Origin: Cylicocyclus nassatus | Lineage: Eukaryota > Nematoda > Chromadorea > Rhabditida > Strongylidae | Direction of reading: 5' to 3' | Assembly: GCA_958299035.1 (NCBI GenBank) | Contig: CATQJL010000001.1 | Coordinates: 76,095,594 to 76,159,593 of the forward strand | DNA length: 64,000 nucleotides | Shown here: piece after piece, positions 13,850-23,027 of the stretch | How the letters are laid out: each line of letters opens with the position of its first letter | Position numbering within the stretch: the first letter of the stretch is position 1 | Notes under the pieces: generated by a model | The model's database searches: none | Seen by the model: the letters and a program-made list of their open reading frames with translations, nothing else | What the model was told of the DNA's origin: nothing | Made by a program: the position numbers and the translations under genes

Positions 13850-15360
13850 TTGTACGCAAGCATTGAGCGAATCCTGCTGTCGTGGGAGGAAAACGCTGAG
13901 GGGCGTTAGAATTCTAGGTTTGAAAATTGGGCCGAAAGATACTTTTGACTTTTTCTACTTTGAGAGCATCGTACTTTTGACTCTAAAAGAGCAAAGAGCA
14001 AAGCCAAATTGCTTTCAAATCAAGGAATTCATGCGTCAAGACACTTTTAAGTTTTTGAGCTCCACAGATGAATATCAAAAAAAAAAACTTTGCCGAAGGA
14101 TGCTTTGAGGTTGCCTATCTTAGAGAAAACCTGCTTTTGCCTTTGAAAGAGAAAGGAGCAGGGCAAATTTGGTCTTACTGGCAGAGAAGACCGAGCAATT
14201 TCTGCAACGGGACCCTTTTTCTAAAAACAATTCTTAGCCTCAAGATACTCTAAGAGCATTCTACTTTTGACTCTAAAAGAAAAAAGAATAGGAGCGAACT
14301 TGGTCGCTGGCAGATCTAGAGGTTTAAAGCTACTTTTTCTAGGAGTCCCTAAGCTTCACAGAAATTCAGAAGACTTTGCCGACATATACTTTCGAGGTTG
14401 ACTATTCTAGAAACTATCTGCTTTACCTATAAAAGAGAAAATAAGGGCGAATTTGGTCTTACTGGCAGAGAAGAGCAGAAAATTTATCTAACAGGACAAT
14501 TTTTCTCAGAGTAATTCTTGGGCTTAAGAGACTTTGCCGAAAGATTTTGAGATTTAATACTCAAAGAACCTCCTACTTTTGCCTCCGAAAGAAGAAAGCA
14601 GGGCCCTGCTAGCAGAATTGACCAGGGACTTTATGCGACAGGTTAATTCTTCTAAAAACTCTTACTTCACAGATAAATAAAAAAAACTTTACTGAATGAT
14701 ATTCTTGACATTTTCTACTCTAAAAACATCCTACTTTTGCCTGCAAGAGAAAAACTGGGACAAACTTGATTTTGCTGGCAGCAGATACCGGGAACTTCAC
14801 GCAGGAGGACACTTTTTAAAGCATTCTGTGTTTCGCATTTGAAATTATAAGAATTTGGCGAGAGTTTTTTGGGGTTCTTTCACTCTAGGAACATCCTACT
14901 TCTGCCTCCAAGGAGAAAAGAGCAAAGCGAATTCGGTCTCGCTGGCAGAAAGACCAGGGATTTTATGCGACACTTCTTCTAAGAATCTACGCATGAGAGA
15001 TAAATTTTGAAAAACTTCGTTGAAAGATACTTTTGACATTCATTTGTAATCTTACAACGTCCTGCTTTTGTCTCCAAAAGGGAAAAGAGCCAGGCAAACT
15101 TGGTCAACTCGGCAGAAAATACCAGGGACTTAGCTCGAAGGGAAACTTTTTTAGCATTTGGCCTAAAAAACTTTGCTGAGAGATACTTTTGAGATTTTCT
15201 GCTTTAAGAACGTTTTACCTTTGCCACCAATTAGATAGCCTACAAGGCTTGGTCTCGCTGGAGGAAAGACCGAGGTCTTGCTCCACGAAGATAGGGACTT
15301 TATGCGACAGAACACTTTTTCTTAACAGTTCCTAGCCTTGTAAAACTTTGCGGAAAGGTG
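13850..15360. repeat. Old degenerate tandem repeat, ~155-175 bp unit
   Basis: Diverged units share the order AACTTTGCCGAAAGATACTTTTGA, then a CTCTAAGAACATCCTACTTTTGCCT-like box, then AGAGAAAAGAGCAGGGCAAA, a TTGGTCTCGCTGGCAGA box, and GACCAGGGACTTTATGCGACAGG. Starts of the first box are near 14,086, 14,375, 14,530, 14,685, 14,853, 15,013, 15,169 and 15,344. Identity between units is far lower than in the neighbouring satellite, so this array is older. Frames at 13,845-14,253 lie inside it and are not called as genes. Confidence 0.8.
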
Positions 15361-16295
15361 GGAGGCGTGCAAGTGTTACCCGGACAGCCGCCTGGCGCCG
15401 CAGCCAGCCGCCAGAGCTGGCACCAACGCAGCGGCTGAGCTACTGTAAACGCGCTCTCGTCGTACACAACCTCTCGATGAGAGATTTTCGCAGCAGCCTC
15501 GCATCTCATCACGCTGAGGTGCGAGAATTCCCTCAGAGGTAGCTTCACTGCCAAATATTATATATCGATCAAGACAGCAGAAAATTTGTAGTCTGTTAGT
15601 AAGATACAATACAAAGAATATATGAAAACAAAAAAGTTTGAGGAAATAAATTGATGGAATAATTGTAAAAATCAAATTAAAAGCATAATACAAGGCTGTT
15701 TCAAAAGTTTTGACCGATTTTCATTTGCCCTTTTTTAACGCAGCTATTCTTTGCGCTTATGGCATTGTCATAAACATCGTCTAAAAGTACTTTTCCTGCG
15801 CTTTTAGTACTTGCTCATGCTTGGCGAATCATCTTTCCAGTGCTGAAATTTCAAGCCCCGAAGCAAAGCTGCCAAAATGTAGTCAAGCGCAAAACCCTAG
15901 GAAAATAGCTGCGTTAAAACAGGGCAAATGAAAACCGGACAAAACTTTTGAAACCGCCTTGTATTAATATTATGCTTTTGATTAAATTTTTGTAATTATT
16001 CCATCAATTTATTTCTTTGAACTTTTTTTATAGATTCTTTATGTTGTATCTTACTAATAAACTACAGATTTTCTGCTGTCTTGATCGATATATAGTATGT
16101 GGCAGTAAAGCGACCTCTGAGGGATTCTCGCACCTCAGCGCGATGAGGTGCGAGGCTGCTGCGAAAATCTCTCTGCGAAAGGTTGCGGACGACGAGAGCG
16201 CGCTTACGGTAGCTCAGCCGCGGCGTTGGTGCCAGCTCTGTGGCGGCTGGCTGCTGCACCAGGCGGCTGCCTGGGTAACACTTGCTACGCACCCC
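15361..16295. mobile_element. Mutator-type (MULE) non-autonomous fold-back element, 935 bp
   Basis: Arms of roughly 330 bp face each other (15,361-15,690 and 15,962-16,295). They share an AGTGTTACCC box, a GCCAGCCGCC box, a CTGCTGTCTTGATCG-type box and an ATAATTACAAAAAT-like inner part. A 9-bp repeat, GGAAAGGTG, lies immediately outside both ends (15,352-15,360 and 16,296-16,304). Long terminal inverted repeats with a 9-bp target duplication are the signature of MULEs. There is no transposase. The open frames on both strands come from the GC-rich arms. The target is a unit of the degenerate tandem repeat. Confidence 0.8.
15691..15961. mobile_element. 271-bp MITE nested inside the MULE, TA target site
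   Basis: The ends CAAGGCTGTTTCAAAAGTTT and its near-complement AAACTTTTGAAACCGCCTTG form about 55-bp inverted repeats that also share a TTTTAACGCAGCTATT box. TA flanks both sides (15,689-15,690 and 15,962-15,963), consistent with Tc1/mariner-superfamily integration. It lies between the two MULE arms, so it probably entered after, or travelled with, the MULE. It has no coding capacity. Confidence 0.75.
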
Positions 16296-16326
16296 GGAAA
16301 GGTGCATTTGAGATCTTACACTCTAA
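16296..16326. repeat. Fragment of the old tandem repeat between two insertions
   Basis: This short remnant reads GGAAAGGTG, then ATTTGAGATCTTACACTCTAA. It continues the repeat unit interrupted at 15,360 and is itself interrupted at 16,327 by the next element. It contains the right-hand MULE target duplication and the left-hand TAA duplication of the Harbinger-type element. Confidence 0.75.
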
Positions 16327-17083
16327 GGCCCGTATGCACGTACATCCCCGCTGGGGAGGGGAGGGGATCTGAGAGGGGATGCGCCATATCTCGCTACTTT
16401 ACGTATCTTTCTTCTTCCTTTTCTATCTTGCTTATGAAGGTTCTCATACCCTACTACCTGCGCATAATTGATGCCAGGTTACTGGCATAACTGATTAGAT
16501 TTGTACTATTTTGTGTGATCCCCCGGGGATCCCCAGGGGATCCCCAGGGGATCACCCCTCATTTTCAAAGTCATTTATCTTTCTGAGAAACCAATGGAAA
16601 CGCCGCAAAATTGTACTGAGGATATACTACGGCAATGCTAAGCATGTTTTCGACAGAAAAAATGGAATCTGAAGATTGTGAATTTTTCGATGATCCCTAG
16701 CTTTTGAGCCAGGGATTACCGAAGACTTCGATATCCTTAGATTTCACTTATTTTTACTTTAAACATGCTTAGCAGTACCGTAGTATATCCTCAGTACAAT
16801 TTTGCGGCGTTTTTATTGATTTCTCAGGAAGATAAATGACTTTGAAAATGAGATGTGATCCCCTGGGGATCCCCTGGGGATCCTCAGGGGATCACACAAA
16901 ATAGTACAAATCTAATCAGTTATGCCAGTAACCTGGGATCGATTATGCGCAGGTAGTAGGGTATGAGAACCTTCATAAGCAAGATAGAAAAACAAGAAGA
17001 AAGATACGTAAAGTAGCGAGATATGACGCATACCCTCTCAGATCCCCTCCCCTCCCCAGCGGGGATGTACGTGCATACGGGCC
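16327..17083. mobile_element. Harbinger-type fold-back element, 757 bp, TAA target duplication
   Basis: The terminal inverted repeats begin GGCCCGTATGCACGTACATC and extend over 280 bp on each side. TAA flanks both ends (16,324-16,326 and 17,084-17,086). A 3-bp TWA target duplication with GG-starting ends points to PIF/Harbinger. Subterminal parts carry three GGGATCCCC-type boxes per arm (about 16,518-16,552 and 16,856-16,893). No transposase is present; frames inside are arm sequence. A relative lies at 57,251-57,985. Confidence 0.8.
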
Positions 17084-17175
17084 TAAGAGTTCTCTATTTG
17101 TCCTCAAAGGAGAAAAGACTAGGGCGTACTTGGTCGCGCTGGCGGAAAATATCACTGTATCTGTAGTTTGGTTTT
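17084..17175. repeat. Right-hand remainder of the interrupted tandem-repeat unit
   Basis: TAAGAGTTCTCTATTTGTCC, then AGGAGAAAAGACTAGGGC and CTTGGTCGCGCTGGCGGAAA boxes, match the older repeat exactly where the left part stopped at 16,326. Joined conceptually, the pieces at 15,340-15,360, 16,296-16,326 and 17,084 onward make one repeat unit. This confirms both insertions. Confidence 0.75.
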
Positions 17176-18221
17176 CTCTTTCAAAGAACAAGCTTAACGC
17201 TTTTCAAGGCATAGCAATGTCCATAAAATCAATTTGGTCTTTGATCTAAAGCAGCTTTCTTTATTAGAAAGATATCTTTGCTGATTTCCAGTGATTAGAT
17301 CTAGGAATTGGGAGGTTTTGGGAATAGGATTTCTGCGAGGATGGTAGTAAAGATGGAATGCAGATGATTTCCCACCACTGAAACCTTGTTCTTTCAGAGC
17401 GTGATATCTTGTTTGTACTATCAGTTTGGCTAAAAAAATAAGTTCGGTCGTTTTAACGTTTGTAGCAAAGTTACATTTTGATTTATCTAACAATGTATGG
17501 TACCACTGGAAAGCGCAAATCAGGGGGAACTGGATGATCTACTCTATTTGAGCGCCACCTTATTTTGACAATGAAATTGTGAGGAAAGTGAGATAGTTAC
17601 ATTTTTTCATCTGATTTTCGGAAACTAATGCTCCGAAAACGAGTCGAAGCTGAGTGTAAAATGCACAACTGCCATTCACACACCAAATTCTGTAATTTCC
17701 AACAACTCCTACGATCATAGATGGTCAGATTCGAACGATCTGAATGCTCAAAAAACTGATTTCCACACGCAAATGCCTGAAATTCTCCCATCTTCGGCTG
17801 CAGAGCAGATCACAATCTCCGTTGTAGTTCGCCATGTAGCCAAAGAATTTATATTATTTATTTATTTATAATTTAACCGCTATATAATTCATCCGTGCAC
17901 TCACTATTGGCTAAGAACCAAACTTAAAAGTTCAAAAAAGCGATTGTCAGAGGTCCGACCACTTAAGGGCATAATTGTCATTTTTCGATGATAAAAAATT
18001 TTGACTAATTGATATGTAAGAGTAGAAGACTGAAGCTACCTCTTCAAAATGAAATGAGTTCAAACCTATTCACAATGGCTCCCGAACGTATATATCAGCG
18101 TATCTGCCCCAACCCACTTGCTAGCGACCCGTAGGGTCGCTAGTCAAAATATATATCATTGAAGACTTGAAAAAGAAAAAATTTTTTGAACAGGTTGGTA
18201 AAAAAAAAGTTTTTCAATAAT
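17176..18221. other. Gene-free stretch; no recognised feature except a palindrome near 18.1 kb
   Basis: This is AT-rich sequence without a convincing coding frame. Minus-strand frames of 64-99 codons at 17,194-17,493 and 17,597-17,791 have no recognisable domain. The only structure I see is the perfect palindrome at 18,121-18,143. Confidence 0.5.
18121..18143. other. 23-bp palindrome shared with the Helitron-like element at 56.6 kb
   Basis: CTAGCGACCC, a short TA centre and GGGTCGCTAG form a perfect hairpin. The surrounding 34 bases (18,112-18,145) are identical to 56,591-56,624, and a further GTATCTGCC block lies just upstream in both. The flanks then diverge. A terminal hairpin next to CTAG resembles a Helitron-type 3' end, but the matching 5' end was not found here. 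Confidence 0.55.
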
Positions 18222-18437
18222 TGTTGTAGAGCCTTCCCTTCTATTGGAACTTGCTCACTATTGATAGCTAATGCTGAGGCGGCCTATGTGGCTGCGGCGT
18301 ACCCGCCGCACCTTGCTGTATTTACGTGTTGTTATTGCATTGATCCTAGTGAACCCGCGGCATATACGCCTATGTGTATAAGGGGAATCTTTGTGTTTTT
18401 CTAATAAATTGTCAACGGCTCAACGCGTTCCACAACA
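18222..18437 (+). repeat. Left (5') LTR, 216 bp
   Basis: It begins TGTTGTAGAGCC and ends CCACAACA. A TATA-like TATAAGGGG at 18,377 and an AATAAA at 18,403-18,408 provide plausible promoter and polyadenylation signals. It matches the right LTR throughout except for a 3-base length difference and one substitution within the first 17 bases. Confidence 0.9.
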
Positions 18438-18658
18438 ACTGGCGATCAGGATCAAGGACAAGAAGACCTCCACCGACCAAGGACCAGAAGAAGCTCCACC
18501 GACCGAGGGCCAGCAGCCCTCCAATCAAGGACAAGAAGAAGCGCTGCAGCTCAGCCAAGCCGGGAGGAAGCTGTTACCGGTCGAGGACAGCCAGACAAGT
18601 AAGCGCTGCTAGGAATTCGATTTAGCAGAAGAACTCGTCGACTCCGAAGAGTTCTACC
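18438..18658 (+). promoter_or_regulatory. Retrotransposon leader with primer-binding-site-like sequence
   Basis: TGGCGATCAGG starts two bases after the LTR (18,440). A TGG start is expected for pairing with the CCA end of a primer tRNA, but I could not assign which tRNA. The rest of the leader contains imperfect AAGGACAAGAAG / GGACCAGAAGAAG repeats and overlapping chance frames. Confidence 0.6.
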
Positions 18659-20551
18659 ATGCCGAAAGCCAGTGAAGAGCGGCATGGCCATGACTCTTTG
18701 GAGAAGGTCCTATCGGTCATGGTCGATCAAATGCGAATTCAGCAGGAACAAATGCAAATGCAGGAGCAAGCTCTACAGGAGCAAATGCAAGTACATTTGC
18801 AACTTCAACAGGAGCAGCAGACGCAATTGCAAGCTCAGCAGGAGCAGATGAAGGAGCTGATCATCACCTTAGCCAGTAAGCAGGGAGCCGTCCAGGATGC
18901 CAGCAAAGATCAATACGATCAGCTGAGCAAGGAAGTGCAACGATTTGTCTCGGACGAGGAGACAGGTAACACGTTTGCATACTGGTACGGCAGGTATGGA
19001 CCTATCATTCGCGACGCCCAGCTGCCGGATCACAAGAAGCGCGACTTAATCCTCATGAAGTTGGACGAAGAAGCCTACCGGAAGTATGCGGATGAGGTCT
19101 TACCTGCGCAACCGCACGACTTGGACTTCGACACCACCATCGCGAATCTTCAGAAGCTATTCGCCTCTAAGAAGACCCTGATTAGGAGGAGGTATGAGTG
19201 CCTGAGGATAGCCTGTCCACCGCTTACACCAACGTGCGTACCATTTCGCGAGTACGCTAACACCATCAAGCGGATGGACGAAGACGCTCGACTCAAGGAG
19301 CTGGATTACACGGCGATGAAGACGCTGCAATTTGTAGCAGGTCTTCAAGATCCCTCACTCAGGGAAGTTCGCCTTCGGATGATTCGTCGACTGGACGCTT
19401 ACAAGGACGAAGCACCATTAACAATCGAAGACCTAGTCACGGATTGCGAAAATTTCACTGCTTTGAAAGTGGATAACACGGACATGGAAGGCACTCGCGA
19501 CGTCCATGCTGTATGGAAGAAAAAGGTAAATTGCTTCATATGCGGAGGACCACACTTCAGAAGAGACTGTCCACAATCTGACAATAGTCGGAAGAAGCGG
19601 AGGAAGACGGGAGCCCATGTGAGCCGCAGGCGACAGTGCAAAAATGTGGTCGTTTTCGACGCCGAGAAGGCGCGGACTTATATCGACGTCGTAATCAGAG
19701 GATGTTCCCTCAAGCTACAGCTGGACACAGGTGCGGATATAACCCTGATTTCGCGAAGAGCCTGGAAGAGGATGGGATCCCCTGCTCTGGAACCCTGTGT
19801 GTTGCCCGTGAAAACTGCCGACGGGACGCCGATGCAGATCGACGGTAAATTTTCGACCGATTTTGAGGTCAAAGATCGAGTTACAGGGAAAACCGTTCAT
19901 GGAAACGGAATTTGCTACGTCACCGAAGGCTCGAATCTATTGGGATTGGAATGGTGTATCCAATTGCCGGCGTACAAGAAGCTGAAGGACAACTACAACT
20001 GCAGAAAGGTGACTAGCGAGGAGAAATTTCGAGCCGAAGTCGTCGCCGATTTGAAGAGGAAATATGCGGAAGTCTTCAATAGCGACTTGGGAAAGTGCAC
20101 GAAGAGCAAGGCCAAGTTAATCTTGAAGAGCGATGCTGTGCCAGTCTTCAAGAAGAAGAGGCCAGTTCCGTACGCCACGGCACCGGAACTGGAAGCAGAA
20201 ATTGATCGGCTGGTAGCCGAAGGAGTTATTTCTGCTGTAGAACACTCAGAGTGGGCCGCGCCAATAGTCGCCGTCAAGAAGAAAAATGGCAGGATCCGTC
20301 TATGCGCCGACTTCTCGACAGGACTTAACGATGCATTGCAGCTGCATCAGCATCCATTGTCCACAGCGGAGGATGTGTTCACCAAGCTCAATGGAGGCCA
20401 GCTCTTCACTCAACTCGACCTAGCCGAAGCGTATTTACAAGTGGAAGTCGAGGAAACGTCAAAGGAGATGCTGACTATCAACACACATAAGGGATTATAT
20501 CGCTATAATCGTTTGCCATTCGGAGTGAAATCGGCACCCGGTATATTCTAA
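18659..20551 (+). CDS. Gag-protease-reverse transcriptase (N-terminal part) of the LTR element
   Basis: This is the 630-codon first part of the polyprotein. Residues about 15-75 are a glutamine- and methionine-rich coiled coil, followed by a Gag domain (about 95-265) with the FAYWYGRY and RRYECLRI stretches typical of retroelement Gag of this group. A zinc knuckle with Cys292, Cys295, His299 and Cys304 has three rather than four residues between the second Cys and the His. The aspartic protease active site is Asp356-Thr-Gly. Reverse transcriptase starts near residue 500 and includes the RLCADFS catalytic stretch (Asp551) and LPFGV. Translation ends at an in-frame TAA (20,549-20,551), between the LPFGV block and the catalytic YLDD box. 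The same frame resumes directly after it, so the break is a nonsense codon rather than a frameshift. The start ATG is the first in the open frame, 221 bases after the LTR. Confidence 0.93.
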   Translation: MPKASEERHGHDSLEKVLSVMVDQMRIQQEQMQMQEQALQEQMQVHLQLQQEQQTQLQAQQEQMKELIITLASKQGAVQDASKDQYDQLSKEVQRFVSDEETGNTFAYWYGRYGPIIRDAQLPDHKKRDLILMKLDEEAYRKYADEVLPAQPHDLDFDTTIANLQKLFASKKTLIRRRYECLRIACPPLTPTCVPFREYANTIKRMDEDARLKELDYTAMKTLQFVAGLQDPSLREVRLRMIRRLDAYKDEAPLTIEDLVTDCENFTALKVDNTDMEGTRDVHAVWKKKVNCFICGGPHFRRDCPQSDNSRKKRRKTGAHVSRRRQCKNVVVFDAEKARTYIDVVIRGCSLKLQLDTGADITLISRRAWKRMGSPALEPCVLPVKTADGTPMQIDGKFSTDFEVKDRVTGKTVHGNGICYVTEGSNLLGLEWCIQLPAYKKLKDNYNCRKVTSEEKFRAEVVADLKRKYAEVFNSDLGKCTKSKAKLILKSDAVPVFKKKRPVPYATAPELEAEIDRLVAEGVISAVEHSEWAAPIVAVKKKNGRIRLCADFSTGLNDALQLHQHPLSTAEDVFTKLNGGQLFTQLDLAEAYLQVEVEETSKEMLTINTHKGLYRYNRLPFGVKSAPGIF

Positions 20552-20557
20552 CAGATC

Positions 20558-22801
20558 ATGGATTCCATGATAAGCGGACTTGATGGAGTAGCCGCTTATC
20601 TTGATGACATCATCATCACAGGGAGGAGTTACGAAGAACACCGCCAGAATTTGGAAGCCTTGTTTAAGAGAATCAAGGACTACGGATTCCACGTCAGGTT
20701 GGAAAAATGCAACTTTCTCATGCCAGAGATTTGTTACCTAGGGTGCATCATCGACAAAAGAGGACGCCGGCCGGATCCAAAGAAGATTGAAGCCATCCAG
20801 CAAATGCCAGCGCCGAAGAACATAGCGGATGTTCGGTCATTCCTCGGCATGATCAACTATTATGGATTATTCGTGGCCGAGATGCGCCAGCTTAGAGCAC
20901 CCCTGGACGCATTGCTCAAGAAGGACGCAAAGTTCGAATGGACAGAGAAATGCCAAAACGCATTCAAGCGTGCCAAAGAAGTCTTAGCCTCCGATCTACT
21001 CCTTACACATTTCGATCCTGACTTACAGATAGTGGTAGCTGCGGATGCGTCAGACTACGGAATCGGGGCTGTAATTCTGCACAAGATGCCAGATGGGACA
21101 GAAAAGGCTATCTGCCATGCAAGCCGAAGCCTCACAGCCGCAGAAAAGAACTACGGACAAATTGAGAAGGAAGGACTAGCATTGGTTTTCGCGGTCCGTA
21201 AGTTCCATCGGTACATATACGGACGCCGATTCAGATTGCTCACCGACCACAAGCCGCTGCTACACATTTTTGGACCCAAGAAGATGGTACCGGTGTACAC
21301 AGCGAACAGGCTGCAACGATGGAAACTCATTCTACTCGCATACGACTTCGACTTGGAGTACCGCAAGACGACCGAATTCGGACAAGCTGATGCACTGTCT
21401 CGACTGATCCCTCCAAGGCCATTCCAAACCAAAGACGTTGTTATAGCGAAGATAGAAAAAGAGGTGCGAGCTGTTCAAGCTGCTGCTGTACGAGCGTTAC
21501 CAGTAACCCGGAGGAAGATTGAAGAAGAATCTCGTAAGGACGAAACCATTGCGCAGGTCATACGAATGCTGCAATCAGGAGCATGGCCGTCCAAGCCGAA
21601 AGAAGAAGTCCGAAATTGGAGAGCACTGAGGGAGAATTTATCAGTGCAAAACGGATGTTTGTACTTCGCCCACAGAATAGTCATTCCAGCTTCGCTGAGA
21701 CAGGCGGTTCTGAAGCAGTTACACGAGGGACACCCTGGAATGACAAGGATGAAGATGCTCGCAAGAGGATTCGCATACTGGATGGGCATCAACAGAGAAA
21801 TTGAAGACTCAGTGCGCCGCTGTAGGGATTGTCAAGAAGCCTCCAAAATGCCAGTGAAGACGATGCTGCATTCATGGAAAGTGGAAGACAAACCATGGAA
21901 TCGACTTCACATTGACTATGCAGAACCGCTGAATGGCAAGATGTATCTCGTCGTAGTTGACGCTTACTCGAAATGGCCAGAAGTATTTGAGATGCCTTCA
22001 TCGTCAGCTACAGCTACCCTGAGAGAACTCAGATCTCTATTCGCTCGATTTGGAAATCCGCAAGTGATCGTGTCGGATAATGGGACGCAGTTCACAGCAA
22101 AGGAGTTCCAAGATTTCTGTGAAGAGCGAGGAATCAAGCATATGCATTCACCCCCATTCCATCCACAATCAAATGGACAAGCGGAAAGGTTTGTGGATAT
22201 CTTCAAAAAAACCTTCCAGAAAATTAAGGAGGGAGGAACGGCAGAGAAGCTTGCGGAGTTTCTACAGTCTTATCGACGAACGCCTTGTACAACTGCTCCG
22301 GGACAACGATCGCCTGCCGAGCTGCTCCTGGGACGTCAGATAAGAACACCGCTGTCGCTGCTGAATGAAGACTCCAAAGAAGAAGGAATGGGCAATGAAA
22401 ACATGGAGAAGCAGTTTAACCGCCACCATGGAGCACGAAAGAGAGCGTACCAGCCACAAGAAGCCGTGTGGGTACGTGATTTTCGCTCTGGATGTGAAAA
22501 ATGGATTCCAGCTAGAGTGAAGAAACGCTACGGAGAAGCACTATATGGCGTGCTTACTGAAGACGGCCAGTTATGGAGACGACATGCGAACCAGATGCGC
22601 CGCGCAGCAAGTATGGATCGCCATCATGACTCGACACAGTCCACTTCCGACGAAGACCGACTTAACAGTGGTTTCGATGCTGCTGAACACCAAGCCACCT
22701 CGTCTACTTCACCGACATCAACCAGACCAAGTCGCCATCGTCGCCCACCAGAACGTCTACAAGTAGATCCTTATTATAAGATGTACCGTTGTTCATCTTA
22801 G
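20558..22801 (+). pseudogene. Reverse transcriptase (C-terminal part), RNase H and integrase of the LTR element
   Basis: This is the 747-codon continuation in the same frame as the upstream part, separated from it only by the TAA at 20,549-20,551. It opens with the YLDD catalytic box (Asp16 and Asp17 of this segment). RNase H follows with ADAS (Asp163), an IEKEGLAL stretch and LTDHKPL. Integrase has a zinc-binding His389, His392, Cys422, Cys425 and a catalytic Asp453, Asp507, Glu543 triad, with exactly 35 residues between the second Asp and the Glu (DD35E). The C-terminal tail is basic with no chromodomain that I can see. It ends at TAG 22,799-22,801, inside the polypurine tract. All catalytic residues visible here are intact. 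Unless the stop is read through, this part would not be translated as a fusion; an internal start at 20,558 would lack the first half of the reverse transcriptase. Confidence 0.92.
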
Positions 22802-22809
22802 GAGGGAGG
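22798..22809 (+). promoter_or_regulatory. Polypurine tract
   Basis: The all-purine run AGGAGGGAGG abuts the right LTR (TGTTG at 22,810) and overlaps the end of the coding frame. This is the expected place for plus-strand priming. Confidence 0.85.
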
Positions 22810-23022
22810 TGTTGAGCCGTCCCTTCTATTGGAACTTGCTCACTATTGATAGCTAATGCTGAGGCGGCCTATGTGGCTGCGGCGTACCCGCCGCACCTTG
22901 CTGTATTTACGTGTTGTTATTGCATTGATCCTAGTGAACCCGCGGCATATACGCCTATGTGTATAAGGGGAATCTTTGTGTTTTTCTAATAAATTGTCAA
23001 CGGCTCAACGCGTTCCACAACA
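22810..23022 (+). repeat. Right (3') LTR, 213 bp
   Basis: It starts TGTTGAGCCG and ends CCACAACA. AATAAA is at 22,988-22,993. It is identical to the left LTR apart from the short difference at the 5' end. ATAAT follows as the target duplication. Confidence 0.92.
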
Positions 23023-23027
23023 ATAAT

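Larger units (their letters stand above)
18222..23022 (+). mobile_element. Complete Ty3/Gypsy-type LTR retrotransposon, 4,801 bp
   Basis: The element has all structural parts: two LTRs starting TGTTG and ending CAACA, a primer-binding-site-like TGGCGATCAGG two bases after the left LTR, one gag-pol reading frame, and a purine-rich tract against the right LTR. ATAAT lies directly outside both ends (18,217-18,221 and 23,023-23,027), a perfect 5-bp target duplication. Domain order is Gag, protease, reverse transcriptase, RNase H, integrase, the Ty3/Gypsy order; no envelope frame follows. The LTRs differ only near their first bases, so insertion was recent. An in-frame stop in the reverse transcriptase makes this copy unlikely to be autonomous. 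Confidence 0.95.

Noticed and set aside
16017..16490. 157-codon plus-strand frame and overlapping 81-codon minus-strand frame
   Set aside because: They lie in the right arm of the MULE and the left arm of the Harbinger-type element and run across the junction between them; mirror frames occur in the opposite arms.
18374..18625. Basic 73-83 codon frames before gag
   Set aside because: They overlap each other in the leader, cross the LTR boundary and the primer-binding site, and have no domain.
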